Below the pieces are notes generated by a model that was given only the letters and a program-made list of their open reading frames with translations, did no database searches and was not told the DNA's origin. 64,000 nucleotides of DNA, taken from NCBI RefSeq assembly GCF_018070045.1, contig NZ_JAGPYK010000002.1, forward strand, positions 372,001 to 436,000. Reading direction: 5' to 3'. Positions 8,865 to 18,129 of this stretch are shown here, piece after piece. Every line of letters starts with the position of its first letter. The first letter of the stretch is position 1. A program made the position numbers and the translations under genes. This stretch comes from Micromonospora sp. U21. Lineage in GTDB: Bacteria > Actinomycetota > Actinomycetes > Mycobacteriales > Micromonosporaceae.

Positions 8865-10010
8865 TACGGCGTCTCACGCGGGTCGGACGTTACGCCCGTT
8901 TCGTGGAGCTGCTACGCGAACCGGGCCGTGGGAGCGTTCTCGCCGACCAACCAAGCGACCACCTTCGGTAACCGACGCAGGGCATCACCGACTCGTGATA
9001 CGCCTTCTCGTTGCGCCCTGTGCATAACACAGTGAATGTCCGCAGGCTCTGGCCCATCCCACGCCCAGCCGTCTCCCAGTCGCTGCCGGTGGGTGTCGAA
9101 CCGCGGCGCAGCGCTTGGCTCGCCTATGCCGCTTCGCCGTAGTGCTGCCACGGATCGCAGCAAGCATCCGCCACAACTCGATGTCGAAACGCTTCAGACA
9201 ACGGCGCGACGGTGGCGAACGGGTGGCTGTTCACCATGTCACCGTGCTGATCTGGGTGCCTCGCCATAATCGTGGTCGGTTGGGCCCGCTGAGGCTTCAG
9301 CGGCCCGCCTGCGGCTGCCGTGGCCTCTTTGGTGCCAAAGCGGGAACCGCCCTCAGTTCACCGTGCTGCGAACCTGTCCCGGTACCAGCCCCGTTCGTGG
9401 ACGTAACGGTGCGTTGCCTGGCGAGGCCGATACGACGGATGCCCACGGGCGAGCGTCCAGCGGCAGGGGCGGGACGCCCGGCCCCTCCCCAACCTTCGGA
9501 GGGTGGTCCCGCTCCTGGCGCTATCAGGCGCGGTGCATGTGGTGTTCATTGACCATCGCGAACGCGTGCCGGGCATGACCGTCCACCGCCTCACCGGGTG
9601 GGCGACGCGCAGAGTGGGTCGGTCAAGTCCACTCTTGAGGCCAAGCAGGTGCTACTGTGGCCCCGCGATTTACCAGGTCGCTCACCGTGACGCGGTGCTC
9701 AGCCAGCCACCCCTGGGCATCTTTTATGGACCTTATAGTCCGTGAAAGGGAGGGTTGCGGGAATGCAAGGTGTGAGCTCCTGGCGTTGCCCGACTTGGGG
9801 CCGCTTCACCGCGCCAGCGTGGCAGTGCGCCGATGGCCGTTCGTCGTGGCGAGTGTCTGGACGTGCCGCCCGGGCCGCCGCAGCCGCGAGCGCGATCAGG
9901 TTAGTGGGGGTTGAGAGGCGTGGACTCAGGTCCGGTCAGCGGACCAGGTGGTCATCGGGTTCGCCGGCTCCGGCGTCCGCTGGTTCCCGTGGCCGGGGAA
10001 CGGGCATGGC
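8865..10010. other. No supported gene
   Basis: All frames are interrupted or of biased composition, and no domain is recognised on either strand. A short dyad, GGACCTTATAGTCC, lies at about 9727-9740. The last few hundred bases presumably contain the promoter of the sigma-factor gene. Confidence 0.4.
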
Positions 10011-10643
10011 ATGGCCGGTGAGCTGAGCGAGGCGGTCGCCGCGGCGCAGGCCGGTGACGAGAACGCCTTCCGCTTCCTCTACCGCACCCTGCAGCCGAGC
10101 CTGCTGCGCTACCTGACCAACCTGGTCGGGGCCGACGCGGAAGATGTGGCGTCGGAGACCTGGTTGCAGATCTCCCGGGACCTGCCCCGCTTCACCGGCG
10201 GCGAGTTCCGGGCCTGGACCGTCACCGTCGCACGGAACCGGGCCATGGACCACATGCGCCGGCAACGCCGGCGCCCGTCGTTGCCGGTGCCGGTGCACGC
10301 GCTCAGCGAGCTGGCTGGCGACGCCGACACCGCCGAGCGGGCTGGGGAGATTATCGGCACCGACGCCGCGCTCGCGCTGATCGCCATGCTGCCACCCCGG
10401 GAAGCCGAGGCGGTCCTGCTCCGGGCCGTCATCGGCTTGGACGCCGAGACCGCCGCGCGGGTGCTCGGGCGGCGGCCCGGCGCGGTACGGACCGCCGCGC
10501 ACCGGGGGTTGCGGCGGCTCGCCGGGCTCATCGAGCGCTACGACCCGAGCCAACAACCGGGCGCGCCCGAGAGCAGCGCGCCGCCGCGGCCGCTCGGCAA
10601 CCGGCGCAGACAGGTGCCACACGCCGAACCGGCGGATGGTTGA
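10011..10643 (+). CDS. ECF-type RNA polymerase sigma factor
   Basis: A 210-residue group IV sigma factor. Region 2 is clear (AFRFLYRTLQPSLLRYL, then ADAEDVASETWLQI and the DNA-melting part FRAWTVTVARNRAMDHMRR), followed by a variable linker and region 4 (LPPREAEAVLLRAVIGLDA and an HTH ending AVRTAAHRGLRRL). The start at ATG 10011 fits the domain; a GTG at 9948 would add 21 unconserved residues. The gene is followed after 16 bases by a one-TM protein that is probably its regulator, suggesting a two-gene sigma/anti-sigma unit. Confidence 0.9.
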   Translation: MAGELSEAVAAAQAGDENAFRFLYRTLQPSLLRYLTNLVGADAEDVASETWLQISRDLPRFTGGEFRAWTVTVARNRAMDHMRRQRRRPSLPVPVHALSELAGDADTAERAGEIIGTDAALALIAMLPPREAEAVLLRAVIGLDAETAARVLGRRPGAVRTAAHRGLRRLAGLIERYDPSQQPGAPESSAPPRPLGNRRRQVPHAEPADG

Positions 10644-10659
10644 CGTAAGGGGATTCAGG

Positions 10660-11529
10660 ATGGGCTTTCGCCGCTCCGGCCGACTCGTCGACCGCGCCGT
10701 GGCCGACCGGCTCCTCGATGCGGCGCGCCCCGCAACGCCCACGGAGGGTGCCGTCCGGGCCGACCCGCTCGCCGGGCTGCTCGCCGCGGCGGCCGCCCCG
10801 GCGCGCCCGCAGGAGCTGGCCGGGGAGCAGGCGGCGCTGGCGGCCTTCCGGGCGGCCCGCGCTGCCCCAGCATCCGCGCATGCCCGGGTCCCCGGCCGCC
10901 GCCGGTTCACCGCCGGCGCCCTGGCCTGGGTCGCCGGGATTCTCGCCACTGCGACAGCCGGCGCCGCCTTCGCGGCGGTCACCTTGGACGCTCCTCGGGA
11001 GACGAACCCACCGCCCGGCCCGGCCACTCCGGCCCCCACCACCGGCCACTCAGGCGGATCGCCGAGCGAAGGGGGTGCGCCCACCACCGGCGACCGCAGC
11101 GGATCCCCGACCGCCCCGTCGGTCCCGCCGAGTCCCAGCAGCGGCCAGGCGCACACCACACCGCTCGGCGGGCTCTGCCGGGCTCACCTCGCCGAGCAAC
11201 CAGACCAACGGGGAAAGGCGCTGAAGACCCCGAGGTTCCAACCGCTGGTCGTCGCCGCCGGTAGCACCGCTCAGGTCGACGCCTACTGCCAGCGCCTGGT
11301 CCCGGACGCCAAGCCCGCCAGCAAGAACGGGTCCGGTACGAAGAACAGCTCCAGCACCGGGAGGGGGTCCGGCACGGCGAAGAAGCCCGGCACGACGGCC
11401 GATCCGAGCCGGCCGGCGAAGGTTAAGCCATCCCACCCGGTCACCGGCCGGCCCACCGAGACCGGGGTACTGACCGGCCCGCCTCACGCAGCGCCGCCAC
11501 CCAGCCCTGGCGGGGGCCACGACCGTTGA
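10660..11529 (+). CDS. Single-pass membrane protein, probable partner of the ECF sigma factor
   Basis: 289 residues. The first ~80 residues are cytoplasmic and Ala/Arg-rich, followed by one transmembrane helix (about 83-110, GALAWVAGILATATAGAAF) and a long outer region rich in Pro, Ser, Thr and Gly with two cysteines (GGLCRAHL and VDAYCQRL). No zinc-binding anti-sigma motif is visible, so the anti-sigma role is inferred only from its place directly behind the sigma gene. Start: ATG 10660 has AAGGGG upstream; ATG 10636, overlapping the sigma stop, is the alternative. Confidence 0.7.
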   Translation: MGFRRSGRLVDRAVADRLLDAARPATPTEGAVRADPLAGLLAAAAAPARPQELAGEQAALAAFRAARAAPASAHARVPGRRRFTAGALAWVAGILATATAGAAFAAVTLDAPRETNPPPGPATPAPTTGHSGGSPSEGGAPTTGDRSGSPTAPSVPPSPSSGQAHTTPLGGLCRAHLAEQPDQRGKALKTPRFQPLVVAAGSTAQVDAYCQRLVPDAKPASKNGSGTKNSSSTGRGSGTAKKPGTTADPSRPAKVKPSHPVTGRPTETGVLTGPPHAAPPPSPGGGHDR

Positions 11530-11872
11530 GGCTCGCTCGCACGGATGATCAAACTCGGCAGGCCCCTCGGGGCGGAGCTGAGCGGTGACCGGCTGACCCT
11601 GGCCGACGCCAATCCCGCCGAGGGTGTTTTTCCCGCCCGGCCGTCGGTGTTTGGCTCCGGCGACAGCGGCTCGATCAACGCCCACTGAGCACCGGTCAAG
11701 CCGGAGGGGTAACCACGACATTCGGACACCGAGCCCGGCTGCGGTCGCCGCTGTCACGCCGTCCACATCAGACCATCTCGAACACGCTCATAGGCAGCGT
11801 GCATTGCCGTAATGCGCGTGGGTGGATGCTGCTGGTGGAAGGATGGAATATGTGGGAAATGCCTTGGCTGAA
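11530..11872. other. Intergenic DNA with an IS5 fragment
   Basis: Apart from the IS5-type transposase fragment at 11610-11729, nothing is recognised. The last 60 bases should contain the original promoter of the arsR pseudogene. Confidence 0.5.
11610..11729 (-). pseudogene. IS5-family transposase, N-terminal fragment
   Basis: The minus strand from GTG 11729 reads YPSGLTGAQWALIEPL, the conserved N-terminus of IS5-family transposases of actinobacteria. The following residues soon lose similarity and no catalytic domain follows. It is a short relic. Confidence 0.65.
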
Positions 11873-12219
11873 ATGACTAAGCCTCAGATCTCGCCGCTTG
11901 CCGGCGAGCCGATCGAACGTACCGATGCCGAGCGGCTGGCGGGGTCCTCAAGGCCCTCGCCGATCCTGTCCGGCTGCGGCCGCTCAGCCTGATCCAGTCG
12001 GCCCCCGAGGGCGAGGCGTGCGTCTGTGACCTGACCGCGCCGGTCGGTCTCTCCCAGCCGACGGTCAGTCACCACCTGCGTATCCTTACCGAGGCCGGCT
12101 TGCTGGAGCGGGAGAAGCACGGCGTGTGGGCCTACTACCGGCTGGTGCCGAGCGCGATCGCCACGATCGCGGATCTGCTGACCCCGCCACGCAAGCGATC
12201 AGCGTGGAGAATCCACTGA
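11873..12219 (+). pseudogene. ArsR-family repressor with a one-base frameshift
   Basis: Starting at ATG 11873 the frame gives an ArsR N-terminus (LAGEPIERTDAERLA). It shifts at about 11942, and the next frame continues exactly where expected (VLKALADPVRL) through the CVCDL metal-site motif, the recognition helix GLSQPTVSHHLRIL and the wing, to TGA at 12217-12219. A missing base in the GC run at 11940-11944 explains the break. Intact homologues are ~115-residue arsenite-responsive repressors, but no arsenic resistance gene is nearby. Either a true pseudogene or a sequencing error. Confidence 0.75.
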
Positions 12220-12352
12220 CGGGTGACAATCTCACCGTGGGGGCGGGTGCGACCTACCTCCCCTGTGGCGATGCGAACGGCTCATGAAGGGTTGCCTTCG
12301 CCCAGTTCGTTGTGGGGCAGTCAAAGACACCCGGTAGGACCGCGGCTGGACC

Positions 12353-12510
12353 GTGGGCGACGTCACCAGGCACACCGGTGTCAGTCGCTCGACCCTCTTC
12401 CGCTGGCTCGCCGGCGACTGGCAGCAGTATCCGGAGCTGGCCAAGGTATGCGGCCTATGCGCCGCACTCGACCTGCGACCCAAGCAGGTCGTGTCAGGGG
12501 GCTGTTCGAC
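12353..12510 (+). pseudogene. Xre-like HTH regulator fragment
   Basis: The frame from GTG 12353 encodes an HTH (GDVTRHTGVSRSTLFRWLAG) and the following YPELAKVCGLCAALDL segment. Both are typical of small regulators found on actinobacterial integrative elements. After about residue 45 the similarity ends and the frame runs into unrelated sequence, so the C-terminus is lost or frameshifted. Confidence 0.55.
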
Positions 12511-13298
12511 TCTCATCGCCGGTGCCGAGACGGGCCGCGCCTACACCGTGCGCCGTTGCACTGGGCGACCACCCCGACCGCGGGCACGATGGGTGCGGCG
12601 GTCGCGGGTCGCGGCAGCACCCTCTACGGGGACACGTTGATCGGGATGGCCAACGCGACAGTGTTTGCGGGCAAGGCCGAGCGGCGGTCCACCGCCACCG
12701 CCGCATCTGCTGGTCCAGTCGTGGAGATGTGCTGATCCATCTGATCTACCTGCACAGGACGTCGGTACCTACGACGCGTCGAACCGACACGCGTGGTGGC
12801 CCTTGCGTGCTGGGCTCCGTGGCGTCGTGATGCCCAACGAGCCGGCGATGGGCGCGGTCGTCGGCTTCCGGTCGGCGTCACCCTCGACACGGAACGGGGT
12901 GCGCAGGCGGGTCATCGCAGCCGAACTTGCGTCAACTGCAGGCGTGTGGTCGAAAGGCGCATCTGCTCCCGGTGCTTCACGGAACAAATTCGAGTCATGC
13001 GCGGTTACATCAGTCAAGAACTGCTCCAAGTCTGGCGCGCCAACGCGCGACCCGCTCGCATGCAAGCCGGGTGCCGAAAATGCGCGGGGCGCATCCGGCC
13101 GCTCGCCGCGATCCGTTTCGCTCGGCCCGTCGAACCCTAACCCAGAAAAGCCATCGTTACGGCTTGGGCTGGGGTGGGTAGAATTGATCAAGCAGCCCGC
13201 CGGTTTTCGACCCGGCCTGCATCTGACGCCGACCACCACGCGCCGCGACCAATCGGTCAGCGCCGTGCAGGGCGACCCCTTCCACGTTCGGAGACTCC
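12511..13298. other. Mostly non-coding stretch upstream of the helicase
   Basis: It holds only the doubtful cysteine-rich frame at 12793-13140 and, near its end, the promoter and leader of the helicase gene. No other structure is recognised. Confidence 0.4.
12793..13140 (+). CDS. Possible cysteine-rich small protein
   Basis: 115 codons. The C-terminal half has three C-x2-C knuckles (RTCVNCRR, RICSRCFTE, GCRKCAGR) separated by a helical stretch, a pattern expected of a zinc-binding protein. The N-terminal third looks unlike protein, so the real start may be internal, near 12880. I do not recognise the family, and it may be a fragment. Confidence 0.3.
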   Translation: MVALACWAPWRRDAQRAGDGRGRRLPVGVTLDTERGAQAGHRSRTCVNCRRVVERRICSRCFTEQIRVMRGYISQELLQVWRANARPARMQAGCRKCAGRIRPLAAIRFARPVEP

Positions 13299-14726
13299 AT
13301 GGCGGCACGCAGCCCCAGCAAGACACCCCTTGTCACACCCACCTCCTTCGCCGACCTCGGCGTGCCCGGCCGCCTGGTCGCCGCGCTCGAGCAGGCGGGC
13401 ATCAGCACGCCATTCCCGATCCAGGCCGCGACGCTCCCGGATTCACTCGCCGGACGCGACGTGCTCGGTCGGGGCCGCACGGGTTCGGGCAAGACATACG
13501 CCTTCGCTCTCCCGGTCCTCGCCCGACTCTCGGCCGCCACGTCTCCACGGCTGCCCGGCCGCCCGCGCTCGCTCATCCTGGCGCCCACTCGCGAGCTGGC
13601 TACCCAGATCGAAGCGGCGATCGCACCGCTGGCCACCGCGCTGTCGCTGCGGACCCTGACGATCTTCGGCGGGGTGAGCGCGCGGCCACAGGTCGGTGCA
13701 CTGCGTGCCGGCGTCGATATCCTCATCGCCTGTCCCGGCCGGCTCGCCGACCACGTGTCGACCGGCCACGCAATCCTCGACGCCGTCGAGGTCACGGTGC
13801 TCGACGAGGCGGACCACATGGCCGACCTCGGCTTCCTGCCGGTCGTACGGCGACTCCTCGACACAACACCGCCCCGCTCCCAGCGCCTGCTGTTCTCGGC
13901 GACGCTCGACGCGGGCGTCGACGTCCTCGTGCGGCGATACCTCTCCAACCCAGTCACCCACAGCGTCGACTCGGCGATGTCCCCGGTCGCCGCGATGACC
14001 CACCACGTACTCCGGGTGCGTCACGATGACCGGCTCCCCGTCCTGATCGACCTGACGGCCGCCCCGGGGCGCACGCTCGTTTTCACCCGCACCAAGCGGG
14101 GCGCCAAGAAGCTGACCAGTCAACTGGTCGCCTCCGGCGTGCCCGCCGTGGAGCTGCACGGCAACCTGGCGCAAAACGCCCGCACCCGCAATCTGGCGGC
14201 GTTCTCCGCCGGCGACGCCCGCACACTTGTCGCGACCGACATCGCGGCGCGCGGTATCCACGTCGACGATGTGGCTCTCGTGATCCACGCCGACCCGCCA
14301 GCCGAGCACAAGGCATACCTGCACCGCTCGGGGCGGACCGCGCGTGCCGGAGCGAGCGGCACAGTCGTCACCCTGATGACCGACGACCAGGTCACCGACG
14401 TGCGCGACCTCACCCGCCAGGCCGGCATCAACCCGACGATCACCCGGCTTGGCCCCGGTGACTCGCTGCTCACCGAACTCGCCCCGGGCGAGCGCCGCTT
14501 CGTGACGCCTCCCGTAGCGGCAACGAGGCCGCATAGCGGACGAGGCGACAGCGCCACGCGGCGCCCGGATCCGCGCACAGCGACGGGCGGATCGACCGCC
14601 CGCGCGGCGCGCGGGACAGGCTCGGAAAGTCGTCGGACGAGTGCCGCGGAAACACCGTTCGCGCCACGGGGCGCCGCGGCGTTCTCTGCCGGCACGCGGT
14701 TCGGTAGCCGGCGCGGTCAGCGCTGA
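13299..14726 (+). CDS. DEAD-box RNA helicase (RhlE/CshA type)
   Basis: 475 residues with all motifs of an active DEAD-box helicase: Q motif (FPIQAATLP), motif I (GRTGSGKT), Ia (PTRELATQ), Ib (CPGRLAD), II (LDEADHM), III (FSATLD), V (TDIAARGI) and VI (HRSGRTARAG). The last ~80 residues form a basic Arg/Gly/Ser-rich tail that probably binds RNA. It uses ATP to open RNA duplexes and in actinobacteria is often linked to cold adaptation. That fits its neighbour: the next gene in the same direction encodes a cold-shock protein. Confidence 0.93.
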   Translation: MAARSPSKTPLVTPTSFADLGVPGRLVAALEQAGISTPFPIQAATLPDSLAGRDVLGRGRTGSGKTYAFALPVLARLSAATSPRLPGRPRSLILAPTRELATQIEAAIAPLATALSLRTLTIFGGVSARPQVGALRAGVDILIACPGRLADHVSTGHAILDAVEVTVLDEADHMADLGFLPVVRRLLDTTPPRSQRLLFSATLDAGVDVLVRRYLSNPVTHSVDSAMSPVAAMTHHVLRVRHDDRLPVLIDLTAAPGRTLVFTRTKRGAKKLTSQLVASGVPAVELHGNLAQNARTRNLAAFSAGDARTLVATDIAARGIHVDDVALVIHADPPAEHKAYLHRSGRTARAGASGTVVTLMTDDQVTDVRDLTRQAGINPTITRLGPGDSLLTELAPGERRFVTPPVAATRPHSGRGDSATRRPDPRTATGGSTARAARGTGSESRRTSAAETPFAPRGAAAFSAGTRFGSRRGQR

Positions 14727-14804
14727 CAGCGAAGACACCGCGCGGGCGCCACCCCCGTGCTAGCCTCACCGGGTTGCAGCCTTCGGTTTGTCGCATACTT
14801 TGCC

Positions 14805-14837
14805 AGCGCCTGGTGGGTACCTAACCCGCCAGGCGCT
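14805..14837 (+). promoter_or_regulatory. Strong hairpin between the helicase and the cold-shock gene
   Basis: Two 14-base arms (14805-14818 and 14824-14837) pair with one G-T wobble around a five-base loop. The hairpin lies 79 bases after the helicase stop and 84 bases before the cold-shock start. There is no long T run after it. It may end helicase transcripts or act as a temperature- or protein-sensitive leader element for the cold-shock mRNA. Confidence 0.7.
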
Positions 14838-14921
14838 CTCTGTTCTGCCGGTTCTTCCGGCCAGCAGCGGCGACAACCGAGGGCCCGTAGATGGCTCCAC
14901 CAGCTACTCAGAGGAGAAGAC

Positions 14922-15125
14922 ATGGCATTCGGCACAGTCAAGTGGTTCAACGCGGACAAGGGCTTCGGCTTCATCGCGCAGGATGGCGGCGGCGCTGACG
15001 TCTTCGCCCACTTCTCCGCCATCTCATCGAGCGGGTTCCGCAGCCTGGACGAGAACCAGCGGGTCGAGTTCGACGTCGAGCAGGGCCAGAAGGGCCTTCA
15101 GGCCGCCAACATCCGTCTGGTCTGA
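14922..15125 (+). CDS. cspA: Cold-shock protein (CspA family)
   Basis: 67 residues, the usual length. Both RNA-binding motifs are intact: RNP1 (KGFGFIAQ) and RNP2 (VFAHFSAI), and the start [18 protein letters not shown] is classical. It binds single-stranded RNA/DNA as an RNA chaperone and transcription antiterminator. ATG 14922 has GAGGAGA seven bases upstream. A long leader (about 195 bases from the helicase stop) with a strong hairpin suggests post-transcriptional control. Confidence 0.96.
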   Translation: MAFGTVKWFNADKGFGFIAQDGGGADVFAHFSAISSSGFRSLDENQRVEFDVEQGQKGLQAANIRLV

Positions 15126-15134
15126 CGTTTGACT

Positions 15135-15176
15135 CCGCCGTGCGTGGCGACGAGGCCTCGCCCGTCGCCACGGCGG
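15135..15176 (+). terminator. Probable terminator after the cold-shock gene
   Basis: An 8-bp stem (15145-15152 with 15063+100..15170, i.e. right arm 15163-15170) is extended by a further 6 bp (15135-15140 with 15171-15176) beyond a four-base bulge. It begins nine bases after the stop codon and has no T run, as is common for actinobacterial terminators. Confidence 0.5.
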
Positions 15177-15577
15177 TGGCTGAGACCAACGAACCGGCGA
15201 ATGCCGATCCGTTCCGACACCGCGGTCCTGCCCGGCCTCGAACCGCTGGTGCTGCGAAGTTCCCGGGCTGGGAGGCCAACCACACGATGCTCGACCACCT
15301 CGCCGCGCCTGCTGCCCCGGGGAGCGGCAGCCGGCCCGGTGACTGCCCGTCGGGCCCGGAACGAACCGGGGGAGCTGTCAGATGGGGGCGTGCCATGGCC
15401 GGATGCACGGCGGCGACCGTCAGTCGCGGGTCTCGGTGAGCTGATCGGAATGCAGACACGGACGGGTGGCCGAGTTGACGCTCGCGGAGCGTGTCCGTAG
15501 CCTCTACTCATAGGGGAGATGGTGGCTGGCGATGATGAGCTGAAACGTAGTCATCGTTCGATCTGTCTCAATACCCG

Positions 15578-15599
15578 GCCCCAGCCTTCGTGCTGGGGC
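15578..15599. terminator. Intrinsic terminator hairpin
   Basis: Arms GCCCCAGC and GCTGGGGC pair perfectly around a six-base loop and are followed by CTTTCACTTTCC on the plus strand. It lies 42 bases beyond the stop of the minus-strand gene at 15642 and could end transcription from either side. Confidence 0.65.
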
Positions 15600-15641
15600 T
15601 TTCACTTTCCCCAGGACCTTCGCCGATCGTCCGGAGCGCGG

Positions 15642-16391
15642 TCAGAGCGTTCCGGGCTCGTGTCCCTGCACGTAGTGCCAGGCGCCGAGCCCTCGTGGGT
15701 CGAAGAGCGCGGTCGTCCGGCGTGGGTTCGCGAAGACGTCGGCGTATTCGAGATCAAGCCAGTAGGCGATGCTCGGCCCGGCGTCCTGAGACGTCATCGA
15801 GCGGAGTTCCTCCGGCAGCGGCCGTCCATCAGCGCGGATCACGGCCGCCATCACGCCGGTCCGGCCTGCGCCCAGGGCCGGGACGCCGTCGACCGGGCCG
15901 TTGCGCCCGTCCGAGCACCACAACGTCCCTCGGACGCGCAGCGCCGGCCCCTCACCGACGTTCTCCACCGGGACGAGGAACCTGTCCTTCGCGATCGCGA
16001 GGAACGCGTACGCCGGGGCGGGCGCGGAGGTCAGCGCGAAGCGCTCCTGGGCGGGTGGGTGCTGGGCCAGCATCCCGCCGGAGTCCGGGAACGCGACTGA
16101 CTGGTGGACCGGCAGCAGGAGCGGATATCTGCTCAGCACCAGGGACCGGCGGGTTTCCGTGAGTTGCCGGTCGGTCCGGGACAACGCCTGCCGGGAGAGG
16201 TAGATCGCGGCCAGCACGCCGATGGTGGACGCGATGGCGGAGAAGGAGCCGGCGACCGCGGCCGCCCGCTGGGCCCGCCAGGTGAAGGCCACCACGAGGG
16301 CCGTGGCGGCGGCGCAGACCGCCACCGCCCCGGCGAGCGCCAGCCCGTACCTGCCGGCACCGCGCAGCAGGGTTTTCGTCCGTTGTGGCAC
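15642..16391 (-). CDS. Two-TM membrane protein downstream of the NYN gene
   Basis: 249 residues. Two membrane segments near the N-terminus (about 16-37 and 50-68, ALAGAVAVCAAATALVVAF and FSAIASTIGVLAAIYL) are followed by a short coiled stretch and a ~150-residue cytoplasmic or exported domain that I cannot assign. GTG 16391 is preferred because AGGAA lies five bases upstream and it follows the NYN stop by eight bases; ATG 16430 would overlap that gene. Tight coupling to the NYN gene suggests both act together, the membrane protein perhaps as effector or anchor. Confidence 0.75.
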   Translation of the reverse strand: MPQRTKTLLRGAGRYGLALAGAVAVCAAATALVVAFTWRAQRAAAVAGSFSAIASTIGVLAAIYLSRQALSRTDRQLTETRRSLVLSRYPLLLPVHQSVAFPDSGGMLAQHPPAQERFALTSAPAPAYAFLAIAKDRFLVPVENVGEGPALRVRGTLWCSDGRNGPVDGVPALGAGRTGVMAAVIRADGRPLPEELRSMTSQDAGPSIAYWLDLEYADVFANPRRTTALFDPRGLGAWHYVQGHEPGTL

Positions 16392-16399
16392 GGGAATTC

Positions 16400-17857
16400 C
16401 TAGGCGAAGGAGGAACCGGCGTCGCCCCATCGGGTCTGGGGGATCGTGACCTTCTCGCTCCGCCAGCTGATGACCCGGGACTGCGCCAGGACGCGCAGGA
16501 TTCGGTGCCGGTCGCGGGGGTCGTAACCGAACACCGGCTCGGCCCGCGTCCGGTCCTTGACCGTCATGAACTCGAGGATCTCGCTCTCCGGTATCGGGCT
16601 CGGAGCCCGCCCGACGAAGGCGCGGTAGAGCTCGTGATAGGCGTCTTCGATCGGACGGACGAACGGTGAGTTGGTGGCCAGTGCGTGGCGGGCGCCGCCG
16701 ACCGCGACGGCATCCACGACGCCTGCGGCGCTCGCGTACTTCATGACCTTGTTGATCAGGCCGGCGGCGAACTTCTCCTGCCCCTGCCCGACACCTGTCG
16801 CGCTGAGCAGCCCCGGCAGGCGCCGGAACGGGATGGTCCGGCTCTGCGTCCGGAAGCACTCCATGGTCAGGCCGGCGTGGACCCGCCACAGCGGTTCCAG
16901 GTATCCGAGGCCGAGATCGTCCACAGTCACCGCGTACGCGTCGTCCGCGCCCTTGCGCACCAGCTGCACGGCGGTCAGCGCGTCGAGCACGCGCAGCAGC
17001 CGGTCGCCGTTGTCCGCCTGCAGGGGGCCGGTGCGCAGTTCCGTGACCGTCAGGCCCTTGGGTCGGGCGGCGAGCCGCCGGACCACGTAGTCGATGGCCA
17101 TGACGTCGCCGAACCGGCCGGAGCCGACGTCGAGGTAGGTGCGGGTGGCGTTGCGCGGCAGGAACTGCTCCTTGGCCCGCACTGCGGCGTCGGTACGGAC
17201 GACCTTGTGACCGAGCGACTCGATGAGCGCCCAGTACCGGCTCTCGTCCTCGTTCTCCAGGATGCCCCAGCGGGCCAGGGTCGCGGTGCGGTCGGCCTGC
17301 TCCTTGCCGCCGAGGATGATGCCGCGACGCTGCAGTTCGAACAGGCCGAGCAGCGCCCGGCAGGTGACCGGCGGAGGCTTCTTCAGGGTGTAGATGTCAT
17401 CGATGCAGATGGAGTCCAGCCCGGGCAGGGTGAGAATGCCGCGGAACTGGGAGGAGAGCCGGTCCTTGTCGCCGTACACGACCGTCACCCGGCAGCCGTC
17501 GCGCAGCAGGCGACGGATCAGCGGGATGAAGTCCTGGTCGCCGGTGACCAGGACGAACTGGCCGCAGTCCTGGTAGAGGTAGTCCATCGCCAGCAGGGTC
17601 AGATGGATGTCGGCCTGCTCCTTGGTGCTGCCCACTACCTCGTCGTCGATGAGGTGCTCCGTCATCGCGGTCGAGATGCTCCCGTCGAACTTCGCCGCCG
17701 CCATGTGCTTGTACTGCAGGTGGCCGCCGCACCGGGTCGTCGCGTCGCTCCAGAGGGCATCGACGATGCCTCGCTCCACCACGTGGCCGCGGCCGATGAT
17801 CGCGCCGGCCAGGTTGTCCCAGTCGACGAGCAGGACACCCTTGTTTCCGACGGCCAT
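16400..17857 (-). CDS. NYN-domain (PIN-like) nuclease with C-terminal extension
   Basis: 485 residues. The N-terminal NYN domain carries acidic metal-binding residues in LLVDWDN (9-15) and the conserved TGDQDFIPL (about 100-108), with VTVVYGDK following. These Asp residues form the active site of an Mg-dependent RNase. The remaining ~300 residues are helical with winged-helix-like stretches (YVVRRLAARPKGLTVTELR) and are not assigned. ATG 17857 is chosen because GGAGGAG lies six bases upstream. The gene diverges from the NERD-helicase gene across 272 bases and precedes a membrane protein. Family membership is clear; an antiviral role is inferred from the neighbourhood. Confidence 0.85.
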   Translation of the reverse strand: MAVGNKGVLLVDWDNLAGAIIGRGHVVERGIVDALWSDATTRCGGHLQYKHMAAAKFDGSISTAMTEHLIDDEVVGSTKEQADIHLTLLAMDYLYQDCGQFVLVTGDQDFIPLIRRLLRDGCRVTVVYGDKDRLSSQFRGILTLPGLDSICIDDIYTLKKPPPVTCRALLGLFELQRRGIILGGKEQADRTATLARWGILENEDESRYWALIESLGHKVVRTDAAVRAKEQFLPRNATRTYLDVGSGRFGDVMAIDYVVRRLAARPKGLTVTELRTGPLQADNGDRLLRVLDALTAVQLVRKGADDAYAVTVDDLGLGYLEPLWRVHAGLTMECFRTQSRTIPFRRLPGLLSATGVGQGQEKFAAGLINKVMKYASAAGVVDAVAVGGARHALATNSPFVRPIEDAYHELYRAFVGRAPSPIPESEILEFMTVKDRTRAEPVFGYDPRDRHRILRVLAQSRVISWRSEKVTIPQTRWGDAGSSFA

Positions 17858-18129
17858 CTGCGGCTCCTCCGTGAGCTCATCCAGGCGCGATTGTCTTCCG
17901 AATTCTGCCTCCGTGTCCCCACGCTGCTTGTTCATCCGTTCGGTCACGATGTTCATCACTTGTGCGAGGTCGTCGGGGCGTTCGGTTTGCTGTGCGTGAC
18001 CTCCAGATGACCGATCGTCCAGGGAAGACCGCAACTCCGGTGGAGCGCGACAGCTCGTGAGCGAGCGGACAATGTGGATTGTTGGGCCGTCACCCCAGTC
18101 GTCGAACGGCCCGTGTTGTGGAGGCGGAC
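17858..18129. promoter_or_regulatory. Divergent promoter region of the NYN / NERD-helicase island
   Basis: 272 bases separate the two divergent starts. Both operons should be transcribed from here, which suggests common control. I cannot point to a convincing promoter pair or operator. Confidence 0.5.

Larger units (their letters stand above)
15126..15641. other. Intergenic DNA with two hairpins
   Basis: Besides the terminator-like hairpins at 15135-15176 and 15578-15599, no gene is supported. Open frames on both strands lack domains. Confidence 0.5.

Noticed and set aside
13443..14738. 431-codon minus-strand frame
   Set aside because: Antisense to the DEAD-box helicase with all its motifs.
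15470..15530. tRNA-like GGTGGCCGAG stretch
   Set aside because: No anticodon arm or T arm can be drawn around it.
16685..18010. 441-codon plus-strand frame
   Set aside because: Antisense to the NYN-domain gene; no domain.
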